Shown here piece by piece: positions 1-9,096 of a stretch of DNA of 64,000 nucleotides (position 1 is its first letter; every line of letters begins with the position of its first letter). Origin of the DNA: Streptomyces sp. JB150 (GTDB lineage: Bacteria; Actinomycetota; Actinomycetes; Streptomycetales; Streptomycetaceae); contig NZ_CP049780.1 of NCBI RefSeq assembly GCF_011193355.1, positions 6,850,634 through 6,914,633 of the forward strand, read 5' to 3'. The notes under the pieces were generated by a model, which saw only the letters and a program-made list of their open reading frames with translations, did no database searches and was not told where the DNA came from. A program made the position numbers and the translations under genes.

Positions 1-230
1 GCGGCGGCGATGTCGGCGGCGCGGGAGACCAGGATCTCCCGTTCGGCGCGCGTCGGGTAGTACTCGGGCAGCTCGGTGATCTTCTCGAACAGCTCGCTGC
101 CGTGCGCGTCGTAGAACCACTTCGGCGGGAGCGTCTTGGGCGTGGCGGTGAGGCCGTGCAGGACGTCGGCGCGCAGGGCGGCCTCGGTGGCGTCCTCGGG
201 GAGGGTGCGGGTGAGGTGGAACGGGCTCAC
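1..230 (-). CDS. egtD: EgtD, L-histidine N-alpha-methyltransferase (N-terminal part only)
   Basis: This is the first 76 or so residues of the SAM-dependent enzyme that trimethylates histidine to hercynine, the first step of ergothioneine synthesis. The visible protein begins [14 protein letters not shown] and contains the family-typical [24 protein letters not shown], where the conserved Phe-Tyr-Asp and Gly-Ser-Glu-Leu-Phe region lies. The GTG start overlaps the egtC stop by four bases (GTGA), so the two are translationally coupled. The rest of the gene, and any egtE, lie beyond the left edge. Identity is firm from the sequence and the operon context. Confidence 0.93.
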   Translation of the reverse strand, partial: MSPFHLTRTLPEDATEAALRADVLHGLTATPKTLPPKWFYDAHGSELFEKITELPEYYPTRAEREILVSRAADIAA

Positions 231-1018
231 GTGCGGGGCTCCTTCGGTGGTGCGGGGGCTGGGGCGTGGCTCGGCTCCTTGAGCGGGGCGAGGCGCACCT
301 CGGTGGGGCTCGCGGTGACCAGCGTGCGGTCCGGGACCTCGGCCCAGCGTGGATCGTCGTCGTACGGCTCCGACGCCACCACCGCGCCGCCGCCCGGGCG
401 GACCAGGTACCACAGGGTGTCGCCCCAGGTGGTGGCGGTGACGGTGGAGCCGTCGGTGAGCAGCAGGTTCAGGCGGGAGCCGGGGGCCGCCGCGGCGACC
501 TCCGGGACGGTGTCGGCGAGCGCGCGGCCCGGATCGTCCCCGGCGCGCAGCCGGGCCAGGACCAGCGCCCAGACCAGCGCGGAGTCGTTGCGGGCCTCCA
601 GCGAAAGCAGGTCCCGCGGCGGCAGGCTCCGGGACAGCCCGGCCAGGGAGCCCGGCCAGCCCGCCACCGCGCCGTTGTGGCTGAACAGCCACCGGCCCGA
701 GGCGTACGGCGCCGCCGCGGCCTCGGCGTCCGCGCCGGCGAGCGTCGCGTCCCGCACCGCGGCGAGCAGCGCCCCGGTGCGCACGACCCGCGCCAGGTCG
801 GCGAAGGACTGGTCGGCCCAGATGGGCCCGGCGCGCCGGTAGCGGGCCGGCACCGGGTCGCCGTCGGCGTACCAGCCGACCCCGAAGCCGTCGGCGTTCA
901 CCGTCCCGTGGCGCTGGTGGCGCGGCGCCCACGACTGGCGGTACAGCGCGTGGGGCGGCGCCACCAGCAGGGCGCCGACCGGCTCGGCGGGCCCCACGTA
1001 GGCCAGGTGACGGCACAT
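227..1018 (-). CDS. egtC: EgtC, gamma-glutamyl-hercynylcysteine sulfoxide hydrolase
   Basis: This 263-residue class II amidotransferase-type (Ntn) hydrolase removes glutamate from gamma-glutamyl-hercynylcysteine sulfoxide. The protein begins MCRHLAYVG; Cys2 becomes the N-terminal nucleophile after Met removal. [10 protein letters not shown] (about 42-51) and [12 protein letters not shown] (about 110-121) are the conserved amidotransferase segments. The ATG overlaps the egtB TGA (ATGA) and its own TGA overlaps the egtD GTG, placing it third in a tightly coupled egtABCD operon. Length and order are those normal for actinobacterial egt clusters. Confidence 0.95.
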   Translation of the reverse strand: MCRHLAYVGPAEPVGALLVAPPHALYRQSWAPRHQRHGTVNADGFGVGWYADGDPVPARYRRAGPIWADQSFADLARVVRTGALLAAVRDATLAGADAEAAAAPYASGRWLFSHNGAVAGWPGSLAGLSRSLPPRDLLSLEARNDSALVWALVLARLRAGDDPGRALADTVPEVAAAAPGSRLNLLLTDGSTVTATTWGDTLWYLVRPGGGAVVASEPYDDDPRWAEVPDRTLVTASPTEVRLAPLKEPSHAPAPAPPKEPRT

Positions 1019-2454
1019 CAGGCGTCCTGCGAGCGGGCCGTGCGGAAGCCGGAGAAGATCTGCCGCCGGATCGGATAGTCCCAGTTGCGGAAGGTGCCCC
1101 GGCAGGCCACCGGGTCCACGGCGAACGAACCGCCGCGCAGCACCTTGTGGTCCGGCCCGAAGAACACCTCCGAGTACTCCTTGTACGGGAACGCCCGGAA
1201 ACCCGGGTACGGCAGGAAGTCGCTCGCCGTCCACTCCCACACGTCACCGATCAACTGCCGTACGCCGAGCGGCGACTCACCGGCCGGATAGCTCCCGGCG
1301 GGCGCGGGGCGCAGATGCCGCTGGCCGAGGTTGGCGTGCTCGGGCCCGGGGTCGGCGTCGCCCCACGGATAGCGCCGGGAGCGGCCGGTCGCCGGGTCGA
1401 AGCGGGCCGCCTTCTCCCACTCGGCCTCGGTCGGCAGCCGCCGTCCGGCCCAGCGGGCGTACGCGTCCGCCTCGTACCAGCACACGTGCAGCACCGGCTC
1501 GTCCGGCGGCACCACCTCGGTCACCCCGAACCGGCGGCGCAGCCACTGCCCGCCGTCCCGGCGCCAGTACAGCGGCGCGGTGATCGAGTTCCTGCGGATG
1601 TGCGCCCAGCCCTCGGCGGTCCACCAGCGTGGGTCGTCGTAGCCGCCGTCCTCGATGAACGCCTGGTAGGCGGCGTTCGTCACCGGCGTGGTGTCGATGA
1701 AGAAGGGCGGTATCTCGCGGCGGTGCGCGGGCCGTTCGTTGTCCAGTGCCCACGGCTCGGCGGAGGTGCCCATGGTGAACGGGCCGCCGGGCACGAGGAC
1801 TTCGGCCGGTCCGGTGAACAGGGGGAGCGGCTCCGGGTCCGGGGCGGCGAGCACCTGCGGTCCCCTGCGCAGCTGATGGGTGATCAGCATGGTCTCGTCG
1901 TGCTGCTGTTCGTGCTGCGCGACCATGCCGAACGCGAACCCCGCCTCGGTGAGCCGGGTGCCGTGGAAGGCGGTGCCCTCCAGCACGTCCAGGACCCGGC
2001 GGCGCACCTGCGCGGCGTACGCGCGGGCCTCGGCGGGCGGCAGCAGCGGCAGCGACGGACGCTCCGCGCGCGGATGCTCGAAGGCGTCGTAGAGGCTGTC
2101 GATCTCGGGCCGGATCGCCTCCTGCCCGGCGACCGCCCGCAGCAGCCACAGCTCCTCCTGGTTGCCGATGTGCGCGAGGTCCCACACCAGCGGCGACATC
2201 AGCGGGGAGTGCTGGGCGGTCAGGTCCGGCTCGTCGACGCAGTCGGTCAGCAGGGTGGTGCGGTCGCGGGCGGTGGTCAGCGAGGCGAGGGCACGCTCGC
2301 GGAAGGCCTCGGGATCGGTCTCGGACGCCGTCTCGGGCACGGCCTCGGGCACGGCCTCGGGGGCGGTCCCGGAGGCCGCCCCGGCCCCGGCGCAGGACCC
2401 CGCGGCGGTGCCGGGGGCGGACCGGGAGACGGTCGGACGGGCGGTGTCGGTCAT
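1018..2454 (-). CDS. egtB: EgtB, iron-dependent hercynylcysteine sulfoxide synthase
   Basis: This 478-residue non-haem iron enzyme joins hercynine to gamma-glutamylcysteine using O2. After a low-complexity Ala/Pro/Glu-rich extension of about 48 residues (repeats of PEAV/PETA) comes a DinB-like domain. Its iron ligands are predicted as His95 ([13 protein letters not shown]) and His181/His185 ([10 protein letters not shown]). A formylglycine-generating-enzyme-type domain follows ([10 protein letters not shown] to GFRTARS). The ATG at 2454 overlaps the egtA stop (ATGA). The N-terminal extension is unusual and looks like a slippage-prone tract; the catalytic part is complete. Confidence 0.95.
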   Translation of the reverse strand: MTDTARPTVSRSAPGTAAGSCAGAGAASGTAPEAVPEAVPETASETDPEAFRERALASLTTARDRTTLLTDCVDEPDLTAQHSPLMSPLVWDLAHIGNQEELWLLRAVAGQEAIRPEIDSLYDAFEHPRAERPSLPLLPPAEARAYAAQVRRRVLDVLEGTAFHGTRLTEAGFAFGMVAQHEQQHDETMLITHQLRRGPQVLAAPDPEPLPLFTGPAEVLVPGGPFTMGTSAEPWALDNERPAHRREIPPFFIDTTPVTNAAYQAFIEDGGYDDPRWWTAEGWAHIRRNSITAPLYWRRDGGQWLRRRFGVTEVVPPDEPVLHVCWYEADAYARWAGRRLPTEAEWEKAARFDPATGRSRRYPWGDADPGPEHANLGQRHLRPAPAGSYPAGESPLGVRQLIGDVWEWTASDFLPYPGFRAFPYKEYSEVFFGPDHKVLRGGSFAVDPVACRGTFRNWDYPIRRQIFSGFRTARSQDA

Positions 2455-3788
2455 GAGCGCGGGTCCTTCCCGTGCGGGACGGTGGTCTGGTCGTCCGGGT
2501 GCGGCCCGGACCCGGTGGGATCGCCGCCGCGCAGCCGGTCGAGCAGGTCGTCGGCGGGGCAGCGGCCGTGGACGACGTAGCGGTCCCGGTAGGCCGCGAC
2601 GGCGGCCGTCACGCCCGGCGAGGCGCCGAGCCGGGGCAGCGCGTCCAGCGCCGCCGCGAAACAGGCCACGGCCGCCTCGCGCAGCTCCGGGTCGGCCAGC
2701 CCGTCCCGGGCCGCGGCGGACCACAGCGGGTTGTGCGGCGCGGGCCGGCCCAGGGCACGCTCGGCCAGGGGCTTCACCGTGCGGTAGGCGGTCTCGGCGG
2801 CCTGCGGGTCGTCGAAGAGCGCCGTCGTCACGGCGACCGGCACGATCCAGCCGTGCTCTCCGGGCTGCGCGTCGATCATCCGCAGCTCCAGATGGCCGCG
2901 CGGCCTGACCGGCGGGAACAGCGTCGTCAAGTGGTAGTCGAGGTCGTCGCGGGTGGGCGGCCGGGGCGTGCCCGACCGGGTCCACTCGCGGAACGTCAGC
3001 CCGTCCGGCACCTCCCACGGGCCGCTCTCGCGGCGCACGCACATCACCGGCGCGTCCAGCACCCGCCGGGCCCACGCGCGGCGCGGATCGGCGTCCAGCT
3101 CCGGCGCGCCCGCCCGTCCGGCGCCGATCTCCGCCCACCGCAGCTGGCGGGTGGACACCCAGCCCGTCGGCCGGCGCCGGACCACCGGGGAGTTGGCGAA
3201 CACGGCCACCAGGACCGCGCCCAGCTGGTGGGCCAGCCACCAGCGCCGCACATGCCCCAGCGGCCCGGGCTCCTCGTATCCGGCGTCCAGGCAGACCTGC
3301 ACCGAGGCCGAGGTGCACATCATGGCGCGGCCGGCCGGTCCGGTGCGGTCGAGGTAGGTCTCCATCGCGTCGTAGCGCGGGTCGCGCAGGAACCGGCTCG
3401 GCGCGTGCCACGGGTCGTGACCGATGCCGGCGAGGCGAAGGCCCCGGTCGCGCAGCACCGCGCGGACGGCGTCGAGGTCGGCGGAGACGGTGCGCACGCA
3501 CTCCATCAGGGAGGCGGCGGGCGGCGAGCTCAGCTCCAGCTGGCCGCCGGGTTCCACGGTGAGCGCCGACGCCAGGGGCGTGGCGCGCAGTGCGGCGTAG
3601 GCCGCTTCGAGTCGTTCGGACGTGACGGGGAGCTGCGGCTCCCGCAGGTCGTGGACCAGCCATTCCAGCTCCACACCGACGGTGCGGGGCGGTCCGGTCT
3701 TGAAGCAGATACCGCGGATCAGTGCCTCCACCTCGGCTTCGGTCACGGCCGCGCGGGTCTGTGTACAGTCGCTTGCCGCATCGGACAT
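2451..3788 (-). CDS. egtA: EgtA, glutamate-cysteine ligase of ergothioneine synthesis
   Basis: This 445-residue ATP-dependent ligase makes gamma-glutamylcysteine, the sulfur donor used by EgtB. It belongs to the GCS2 family: VGVELEWLVHD near residue 40 is the glutamate-binding entry strand, followed by VEPGGQLELSSPPA and the MMCTSASVQVCLDAG segment. The ATG at 3788 (MSDAASD) was chosen because AAGGGAT lies about nine bases upstream; an in-frame start 26 codons earlier would extend into sequence that looks non-coding. It is the first gene of the operon, so the promoter should lie between 3789 and about 3915. Confidence 0.93.
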   Translation of the reverse strand: MSDAASDCTQTRAAVTEAEVEALIRGICFKTGPPRTVGVELEWLVHDLREPQLPVTSERLEAAYAALRATPLASALTVEPGGQLELSSPPAASLMECVRTVSADLDAVRAVLRDRGLRLAGIGHDPWHAPSRFLRDPRYDAMETYLDRTGPAGRAMMCTSASVQVCLDAGYEEPGPLGHVRRWWLAHQLGAVLVAVFANSPVVRRRPTGWVSTRQLRWAEIGAGRAGAPELDADPRRAWARRVLDAPVMCVRRESGPWEVPDGLTFREWTRSGTPRPPTRDDLDYHLTTLFPPVRPRGHLELRMIDAQPGEHGWIVPVAVTTALFDDPQAAETAYRTVKPLAERALGRPAPHNPLWSAAARDGLADPELREAAVACFAAALDALPRLGASPGVTAAVAAYRDRYVVHGRCPADDLLDRLRGGDPTGSGPHPDDQTTVPHGKDPRS

Positions 3789-3915
3789 GTCGGGATCCCT
3801 TCTGAGGTTCCTCCATGCCGCCGACCGGGGCCCGAGGGCTCCGACCGGCACGCTTGTCCCACCCAAGACCCTGACGCGCGTTCGTACAAGGGGGCAAATC
3901 GGGACGATCGGAACC

Positions 3916-4047
3916 GGTTGTCAGGACCGTCCGGGAGCGGCGGCTTGAAGGGCCGGGACGGTTGTCAGGGCCGTCCGGGAGCGGCGGCCTGAAGGGCCGG
4001 GACGGTTGTCAGGGTCGTCCGGGAGCGGCGGCCTGAGGGGCCGGGCG
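3916..4047. repeat. Three tandem copies of a 44-bp unit
   Basis: Units start at 3916, 3960 and 4004, each opening GGTTGTCAGG and ending in a GGGCCGGG-like stretch. The first two differ at only a few positions; the third has diverged more at its end. The array fills most of the gap (3789-4176) between the divergent egtA and PARG genes. The remainder of that gap holds the egtA ribosome-binding site on one side and a possible 20-codon leader ORF on the other. No protein is obvious across the repeats. Confidence 0.9.
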
Positions 4048-4117
4048 GGACGACCGCCGTCGCCGGGGCCGCGAAACTCCGTTGCGGCGCGGGACCGGGA
4101 TCGCTCAGGATCAGGCC

Positions 4118-4180
4118 ATGAGCACGACAGGGGAGGCCGCGCGGCGCGCGGTCACGGCGCCTACGGGGGTGGCGCCGTGA
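4118..4180 (+). CDS. Possible 20-residue leader ORF coupled to the PARG gene
   Basis: ATG at 4118 opens MSTTGEAARRAVTAPTGVAP and stops with TGA at 4178-4180, overlapping the GTG of the downstream gene (GTGA). Only a weak AGG-containing ribosome site precedes it. The exact stop/start overlap is what makes it worth listing, because it would allow translational coupling. It may equally be chance in high-GC DNA. No family is recognisable. Confidence 0.25.
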   Translation: MSTTGEAARRAVTAPTGVAP

Positions 4181-5028
4181 GCGCGCGCCTGCGCGGCATC
4201 GCACAGGAGACGGAGCAGATCGTGGCGGCGGGGGGCTACCGCTCGCCGGGCGACCACCGGATCTCCCTGGGGGAGGCGATCGAGGCGGCCCGGTCGGGCA
4301 CCCGGATGCTGGGCCCCGGCCCGGTGCCGGTGCCGGGACCGTCCGCCCCGGCGACGGACACCCTGATCGAGGTCACGGGCGAGAGCAGCCTGGAGGCCGC
4401 CCGCCGCCTCGGCGCGGCCACGGCGGTCCTCGACTTCGCGTCGGCCCGCAACCCCGGCGGCGGCTATCTCAACGGCGCCCAGGCCCAGGAAGAGGCCCTG
4501 TGCCGCGCCTCCGCGCTGTACACCTGCCTGCTGCGGGCCCCGGAGTTCTACGACCACCACCGCACGCACCGCGACCCGTTCTACACGGACCGCGTCATCC
4601 ACAGCCCGGCCGTGCCCGTCTTCCGCGACGACCGGGGCCGCCTGCTCGACACGCCGTTCACCACCGGGTTCCTCGCCGCCGCGGCGCCCAACGCGGGCGT
4701 CGTACGGCGCACCGCGCCCGACCGCGCGGGCGAGCTGCCGCGCGCCCTGGCCACCCGCGCCGAGCGGGTCCTGGAGACGGCCGCGGCCCACGGCTACCGG
4801 CGGCTGGTGCTGGGCGCCTGGGGCTGCGGCGTGTTCCGCAACGACCCGGCGGGGGTGGCGGGCGCCTTCCGCGGGCTGCTCGGCCCCGGCGGCCGGTTCG
4901 CGGGCGCGTTCGAGCACGTGGTGTTCGGCGTGCTGGACCGCACCCGCGGCGCGGTCGTCCGGGAGGCGTTCGCCCGGGCGTTTCCGCAGCGGCGGCTCAG
5001 CCCGTCGGGAAGTCGTCCGGCGTCCTGA
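4177..5028 (+). CDS. Bacterial-type poly(ADP-ribose) glycohydrolase (TIGR02452 family)
   Basis: This 283-residue protein matches the microbial PARG family, which removes ADP-ribose polymers. The signature is present: NPGGGYLNGAQAQEEALCR, i.e. GGG-X6-8-QEE with the paired catalytic glutamates, at about residues 93-111. FLAAAAPNAG and GAWGCGVFRNDP match the later macrodomain-like core. GTG at 4177 follows GGGGGTGG. The 3' end overlaps the convergent GH5 gene by 32 bp. It sits back to back with the egt operon. Activity is inferred from the motif; a substrate cannot be read from the sequence. Confidence 0.88.
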   Translation: MSARLRGIAQETEQIVAAGGYRSPGDHRISLGEAIEAARSGTRMLGPGPVPVPGPSAPATDTLIEVTGESSLEAARRLGAATAVLDFASARNPGGGYLNGAQAQEEALCRASALYTCLLRAPEFYDHHRTHRDPFYTDRVIHSPAVPVFRDDRGRLLDTPFTTGFLAAAAPNAGVVRRTAPDRAGELPRALATRAERVLETAAAHGYRRLVLGAWGCGVFRNDPAGVAGAFRGLLGPGGRFAGAFEHVVFGVLDRTRGAVVREAFARAFPQRRLSPSGSRPAS

Positions 5029-6076
5029 TCCGGTCCCGGATCCAGACACCGGCGGGCTTCAGCGGGGCGGTGCCCGCCCAGGGGCCGCCCGAGTCGCACG
5101 TGCCGGTCCTGAAGACCGCACCCGAGCGGTGGTCGTCGGAGAAGTTCCAGTTCACCCAGCTGATCTTCTTGCGCGCCATCAGGTCCAGGTACTGCTGGGT
5201 GCGGGCGAAGTCGTTGGGGCCGTCCCCGCTGGCCTCCTGGGTGCCGAACTCGGTCACGAAGACCGGGATGCGGTCCGAGGCCCGGTCGAGCGCGCTCAGG
5301 TACTCCTGGCCGTGCGACGCCGCGTAGAAGTGGAACGTGTACATGATGTTGCTCGCCCGCACCGGGTTGTCGACGACGTCCCGCTCGTCGCGGCCGTCCG
5401 AGACGCCGAGCGAGCCCCAGCCGTGCGTACCGATCAGGATCGGCGTGTCCGGGTCCTGGGCGCGGATCACCGGGATCAGCTGCTCGGCGTACGACTTGAT
5501 CCGGGACCAGCTGACGCCGTTGGGCTCGTTGGCGATGTCGTACAGCAGGTTGGTCTTGCCGCGGTGACGCCGGGCGATCTCCGTGAAGAACGTCTTGGCG
5601 CGCTCCAGGTTGTGGTGCGGGTCGCCCGGCGTGAGCTGGTGCCAGTCGACGAGGGCGTACATGCCGCGGGCCGTGGCCATCTCGATGAGCTGGTGCACGC
5701 GGTCGGTGAACTTCCGCGGGTTCGTCTCGTAGCCGCCCTCCTGGACGTAGAGCGAGATCCGCAGGACGTCCGCCTTCCAGTCGCCGGCCAGCGCGTCCAG
5801 CGAGCCGTCGGTCAGGCAGTGGCTGTACCACTGCAGGCCGTGGCTGCTCATGCCGCGCAGCTGGACCGGCCTGCCGTACTGGTTGCAGAGCTTGACCCCG
5901 CACACCTTCAGACGGCCGTTGACGGCGGCGGGCGTGCCGGCGGGTGCGTCGGCGGACGTGCCGGCGGTGGGGGAGGCGGCGGTGGGGGAGGCGGTGGCCG
6001 GGGCGGGACCGGCGAGGAGGGGGCCGAGTCCGGCGAGCGCGGCGGCGGCGAGGAGGGCGGACAGAGGTCTGCGCAT
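4997..6076 (-). CDS. Secreted GH5 cellulase (endoglucanase)
   Basis: This 359-residue exported glycoside hydrolase has a signal peptide over about residues 1-30, then an Ala/Thr/Pro linker to about 52, then a single GH5 catalytic domain. The acid/base is Glu184 in DIANEPNG and the nucleophile is Glu276 in FVTEFG. LRGMSSHGLQWY near the start and VDWHQL are further GH5 hallmarks. No binding module follows. The ATG at 6076 is preceded by GGAGGAT. An AGGAA/TTCCT palindrome lies 28-44 bp upstream and probably regulates the gene. The precise substrate (cellulose or another beta-glucan) cannot be settled from sequence. Confidence 0.92.
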   Translation of the reverse strand: MRRPLSALLAAAALAGLGPLLAGPAPATASPTAASPTAGTSADAPAGTPAAVNGRLKVCGVKLCNQYGRPVQLRGMSSHGLQWYSHCLTDGSLDALAGDWKADVLRISLYVQEGGYETNPRKFTDRVHQLIEMATARGMYALVDWHQLTPGDPHHNLERAKTFFTEIARRHRGKTNLLYDIANEPNGVSWSRIKSYAEQLIPVIRAQDPDTPILIGTHGWGSLGVSDGRDERDVVDNPVRASNIMYTFHFYAASHGQEYLSALDRASDRIPVFVTEFGTQEASGDGPNDFARTQQYLDLMARKKISWVNWNFSDDHRSGAVFRTGTCDSGGPWAGTAPLKPAGVWIRDRIRTPDDFPTG

Positions 6077-6103
6077 GACAATCCTCCGGCGGGGGGTGGA
6101 CTG

Positions 6104-6120
6104 TTAGGAAGGTTTCCTTA
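6104..6120. promoter_or_regulatory. Palindromic operator candidate upstream of GH5
   Basis: TTAGGAAGGTTTCCTTA contains perfect AGGAA/TTCCT arms around a 3-bp centre and lies 28 bp before the GH5 ATG. It resembles the TTAGGAAA-type palindromes described in front of Streptomyces chitosanase and other secreted glycosidase genes controlled by ROK-family repressors such as CsnR. The assignment is by resemblance only. Confidence 0.5.
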
Positions 6121-6225
6121 CGGTCACCGGGAACGTAGCGCCATGACTGGACACGGTCAAGGGAGTCCGGGCGGGGTGCAGTCGCAGCGGAACCGGGTGA
6201 TCGGTGCCGCGGTGGGCGGGCCTCC

Positions 6226-7650
6226 TCACACCGCGGGCGACTGTGTCACCGACCGCTCGGGAGGCCGCCGTTCGTGCCAGCGCAGCTCCGCCTCCAGCTG
6301 CGCGGCGAGCGACACCAGCAGCGGTTCGCTGTGCGCCGGGCCGAGCAGCTGCGCGCCGACGGGCAGCCCGCCGTCGACGAACCCGGCGGGCACGGCGACA
6401 CCGGGCCAGCCCAGCACGTTCCACGGCCAGGCGTACGGGCACGCGGCGATCACCGCCCGGTCGGTGGCCAGCGGGCCCAGCCCGAGCAGGGCGCCGATCC
6501 GGGGCGGGGGAGTGGCCGTCGTGGGCGCGAGCACGACGTCGTACGACGTGAAGAAGGCGCCGATACGGCGGTGCAGCGCCGCCTCCGCCCGCCGCGCCGC
6601 CTTCAGCGGGGCCCCGCCGAGCAGCCGGCCCAGCCGGGCGGCGCCACGGGTGCGCGGGTCGAGCAGCGCCGGCTCGGGCGCGTCGCGCACCCACTCGGCG
6701 ATACCCGCGGTGGCCCGCGGCACGAAGGTCAGCCCGATCTGCCCGTAGGGCGGATCCGCCTCCTCGACGACATGACCCAACGCGCTCAGTTCCGCGGCCA
6801 GTTCGGTCACCCGGGCGCGGACGCGCGGATCGAGCCGGGCCGGCAGCGCGGTGAAGGGCGGGGTCAGGGAGAGCGCGATCCGCAGCCGTCCGGGATCCCG
6901 GCCGACCGCCTCGAACACCTCCAGCGCGGGCGGGCGGTGCGGATCGCGCGGGTGGTTGCCGCTCGCCGCGTCCAGCAGCAGGGCCGCGTCCGCGACCGTG
7001 CGCGCCAGCGTGCCGTTGACCGTGATCCCCTGGAAGGACTCGCCGCGCGGCCAGGTCGAGATGCGCCCGCGCTGCGGCTTGATGCCGACCAGGTGGGTCC
7101 AGGAGGCGGGGATGCGCACCGAACCGGCCCCGTCGGAGCCGAGCGCGGCGGGCACCAGGCCCGCCGCGACCGCGGCCGCGCTGCCGCCGGAGGAGCCGCC
7201 GGGGGTGTGCTCGGGGTTCCACGGGTTGCGGGTGGTGCCGAACGCCGGGCCCTCGGTGAACGGCCACTGACCCAGCTCGCACGTGTTGGTCTTGCCCACG
7301 ATCACGGCGCCGGCCGCCCGCAGCCGCCGTACCGCCTCGCCGTCCTCGGCGACCGGCGGGAAGGTCCCCCGGCAGCCGAACGCGGTCGGCTCGCCCGCCA
7401 CGTCCATGTCGTCCTTGACCGCGACGGGCACCCCGAGCAACGGCCGGCGGCCACCCGCCGCCAGCTCCCGGTCCGCCGCCTCCGCCTCGGCGAGCGCCGC
7501 CTCGGCGCGCACGAGCCGGAAGGCGTTGACCCAGCCCTGGGTCGCCTCGATCCGGGCCAGGGCCGCGGCGACGAGGGCCCGTGACGTCACCTCCCCGGCA
7601 GCCAGGGCGCGAGCGGTCTCCACCAGGCCTGCGGCAGGGGCGAGCGTCAT
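6226..7650 (-). CDS. Amidase (amidase signature family)
   Basis: This 474-residue hydrolase belongs to the amidase signature family. The Lys-cisSer-Ser triad regions are clear: GVPVAVKDDMD (Lys about residue 78), PGGSSGGSAAAVAAG (cis-Ser) and GSDGAGSVRIPAS (nucleophilic Ser). ATG at 7650 was chosen because GGAGGT ends about eight bases upstream; a GTG three codons earlier overlaps that ribosome site. The gene stands alone, and the TACCG/CGGTA palindrome 27 bp upstream may be its operator. The substrate is unknown; members range from indoleacetamide hydrolases to GatA-like proteins, and no GatB/C partner is nearby. Confidence 0.9.
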   Translation of the reverse strand: MTLAPAAGLVETARALAAGEVTSRALVAAALARIEATQGWVNAFRLVRAEAALAEAEAADRELAAGGRRPLLGVPVAVKDDMDVAGEPTAFGCRGTFPPVAEDGEAVRRLRAAGAVIVGKTNTCELGQWPFTEGPAFGTTRNPWNPEHTPGGSSGGSAAAVAAGLVPAALGSDGAGSVRIPASWTHLVGIKPQRGRISTWPRGESFQGITVNGTLARTVADAALLLDAASGNHPRDPHRPPALEVFEAVGRDPGRLRIALSLTPPFTALPARLDPRVRARVTELAAELSALGHVVEEADPPYGQIGLTFVPRATAGIAEWVRDAPEPALLDPRTRGAARLGRLLGGAPLKAARRAEAALHRRIGAFFTSYDVVLAPTTATPPPRIGALLGLGPLATDRAVIAACPYAWPWNVLGWPGVAVPAGFVDGGLPVGAQLLGPAHSEPLLVSLAAQLEAELRWHERRPPERSVTQSPAV

Positions 7651-7676
7651 GCGGGACACCTCCGGGGCGCGTTGTC

Positions 7677-7688
7677 TACCGAACGGTA
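7677..7688. promoter_or_regulatory. TetR-type operator-like palindrome
   Basis: TACCGAACGGTA has perfect 5-bp arms about an AA centre and lies 27 bp before the amidase start. Its form is typical of TetR-family half-sites (YACCG/CGGTR). No TetR gene adjoins it, so the regulator, if any, would act in trans. Confidence 0.35.
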
Positions 7689-7901
7689 ACCTCTCGTGGT
7701 TGTACGGGGAACGCCCGCGCCGGCGCCGGGAGTCCGCCGCACGGCCACGGCGTCCCCGGTGGACACGAACGGGCCGGCGCGGACCGGGCGTGGCAGGTGG
7801 CCGTGGTGAGCGGGGCCGTTCACCGGCCGGTGAGCGATGGCGCGCTGTGACCGGTTGCTCCCAGAATGGTGGGAAACCCGTCGGACGGAGGCCACACCGC
7901 C

Positions 7902-8702
7902 ATGATCGAGGACGCCACCTCCCCGAGCAGGCTGCGCAGCAACCGCGCCGCGCTCACCCACAAGGTCGGCTACGCCCTGCGCCACCCCGGCCGCATAGCC
8001 CCGTACGTCCGCCGGGCGGGCCGGGACGCCTGGCTGCGCCTGAAACACCCCGACCACGTCGGCTACTACCGGGCGGTGATGGCCTTTGACACCCGCCGCG
8101 ACCCCGAGGCGGCGGTCGGCAGCCGCACCCACGAGCGCTGGCTGGCGCTCGGGCAGATGCAGTTCGACTACCTCCTGGAGCACGGACTGCGTCCCGAGCA
8201 CCGCATGCTCGACATCGGCTGCGGCAACCTGCGCGGCGGCTGGCGCTTCATCGACTACCTCGACGAGGGCCACTACTACGGCATCGACATCTCGCCCGAC
8301 ATCCTCATCGCCGCCAAGCGGACCCTGACCGAGCGCGGCCTGCAGGACAAGCTCCCGCACCTGACCCTCACGGGCGACCTCAAGCTGGAGTTCCTGCCGG
8401 ACGACCACTTCGACGTGGTCCACGCGCACAGCGTCTTCTCCCACTCCCCGCTCGACGTGATCGACGAATGCCTGGCCCACGTCGGCCGCGTCATGAAGCC
8501 GGACGGCTTCTTCGACTTCACCTTCGACCGCACCGAGGGCACCGAACACCAGGTCTTGCGCGAGGACTTCTACTACCGCACCGACACCCTCCTCGCCCTC
8601 GCCCACCGCCACGGCCTGCACGCCCGCTTCATGGACGACTGGGAGAAACGGCCGCACGGCCAGTCCAAGATCCGCGTCAGCCGTTCGCCGCTTCCCCTGT
8701 GA
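7902..8702 (+). CDS. Class I SAM-dependent methyltransferase
   Basis: This 266-residue protein has a Rossmann-type methyltransferase core. Motif I is MLDIGCGNLRGG (about residues 104-115), followed by YYGIDISPDIL (the acidic residue that binds the SAM ribose) and FDVVHAHSVFSH as motif IV. About 95 basic residues precede the domain, rich in Arg and His. ATG at 7902 follows GGAGG by ten bases. It converges with and overlaps the VOC gene by 26 bp. Neither substrate nor pathway can be inferred; the acceptor could be a small molecule or lipid. Confidence 0.82.
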   Translation: MIEDATSPSRLRSNRAALTHKVGYALRHPGRIAPYVRRAGRDAWLRLKHPDHVGYYRAVMAFDTRRDPEAAVGSRTHERWLALGQMQFDYLLEHGLRPEHRMLDIGCGNLRGGWRFIDYLDEGHYYGIDISPDILIAAKRTLTERGLQDKLPHLTLTGDLKLEFLPDDHFDVVHAHSVFSHSPLDVIDECLAHVGRVMKPDGFFDFTFDRTEGTEHQVLREDFYYRTDTLLALAHRHGLHARFMDDWEKRPHGQSKIRVSRSPLPL

Positions 8703-9096
8703 TGTCGACCATCCAGGTGACGCCGAAGCGGTCCGTGCACATGCCGAACACATCGCCCCACATCTGCCGCTCCAGCGGCACGGACACGGAGCCGTCGGCG
8801 GACAGCTGCTCCCAGTAGCCGCGCAGCTCGGCCTCGTCGTCCCCGCTCAGGCTCACCGCGAAGGCGTTGCCGGGCGTGTACGTGTTTCCGGGCGGGGTGT
8901 CGGCGCCCATCAGGGTGAAGCCGGACGGCGTCTCCAGCATCCCGTGCATGATCTTGTCGGCCCCGGCGGCGTCCGGCGGGCCGAACTCGCCGAAGGTGCT
9001 GAGCTTGAGCGTGCCGCCGAACACCTCCCGGTAGAACTCCATGGCCTGCCGGGCGTCGCCGTCGAAGCTGAGATACGGGTTGAGTCGCGAGGGCAT
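8677..9096 (-). CDS. VOC-family (PhnB/glyoxalase-like) protein
   Basis: This 139-residue protein matches the PhnB-like branch of the vicinal oxygen chelate superfamily. It begins MPSRLNPYLSFDGDARQAMEFYREVFGG, contains KIMHGML and GMCTDRFGVTWMVDI, and has two beta-alpha-beta-beta-beta halves. The ATG at 9096 sits four to five bases after GGGAGG. Members of this branch are often annotated as 3-demethylubiquinone methyltransferase-like, but the catalytic role is generally unknown. It overlaps the convergent methyltransferase 3' end. Confidence 0.85.
   Translation of the reverse strand: MPSRLNPYLSFDGDARQAMEFYREVFGGTLKLSTFGEFGPPDAAGADKIMHGMLETPSGFTLMGADTPPGNTYTPGNAFAVSLSGDDEAELRGYWEQLSADGSVSVPLERQMWGDVFGMCTDRFGVTWMVDITGEAANG

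Noticed and set aside
3916..4047. Short protein made of repeated SGSGGL-type units across the 44-bp repeats
   Set aside because: Since 44 is not a multiple of three, the repeat units shift frame, and the only reading is an upstream extension of the PARG frame that lacks a ribosome site.
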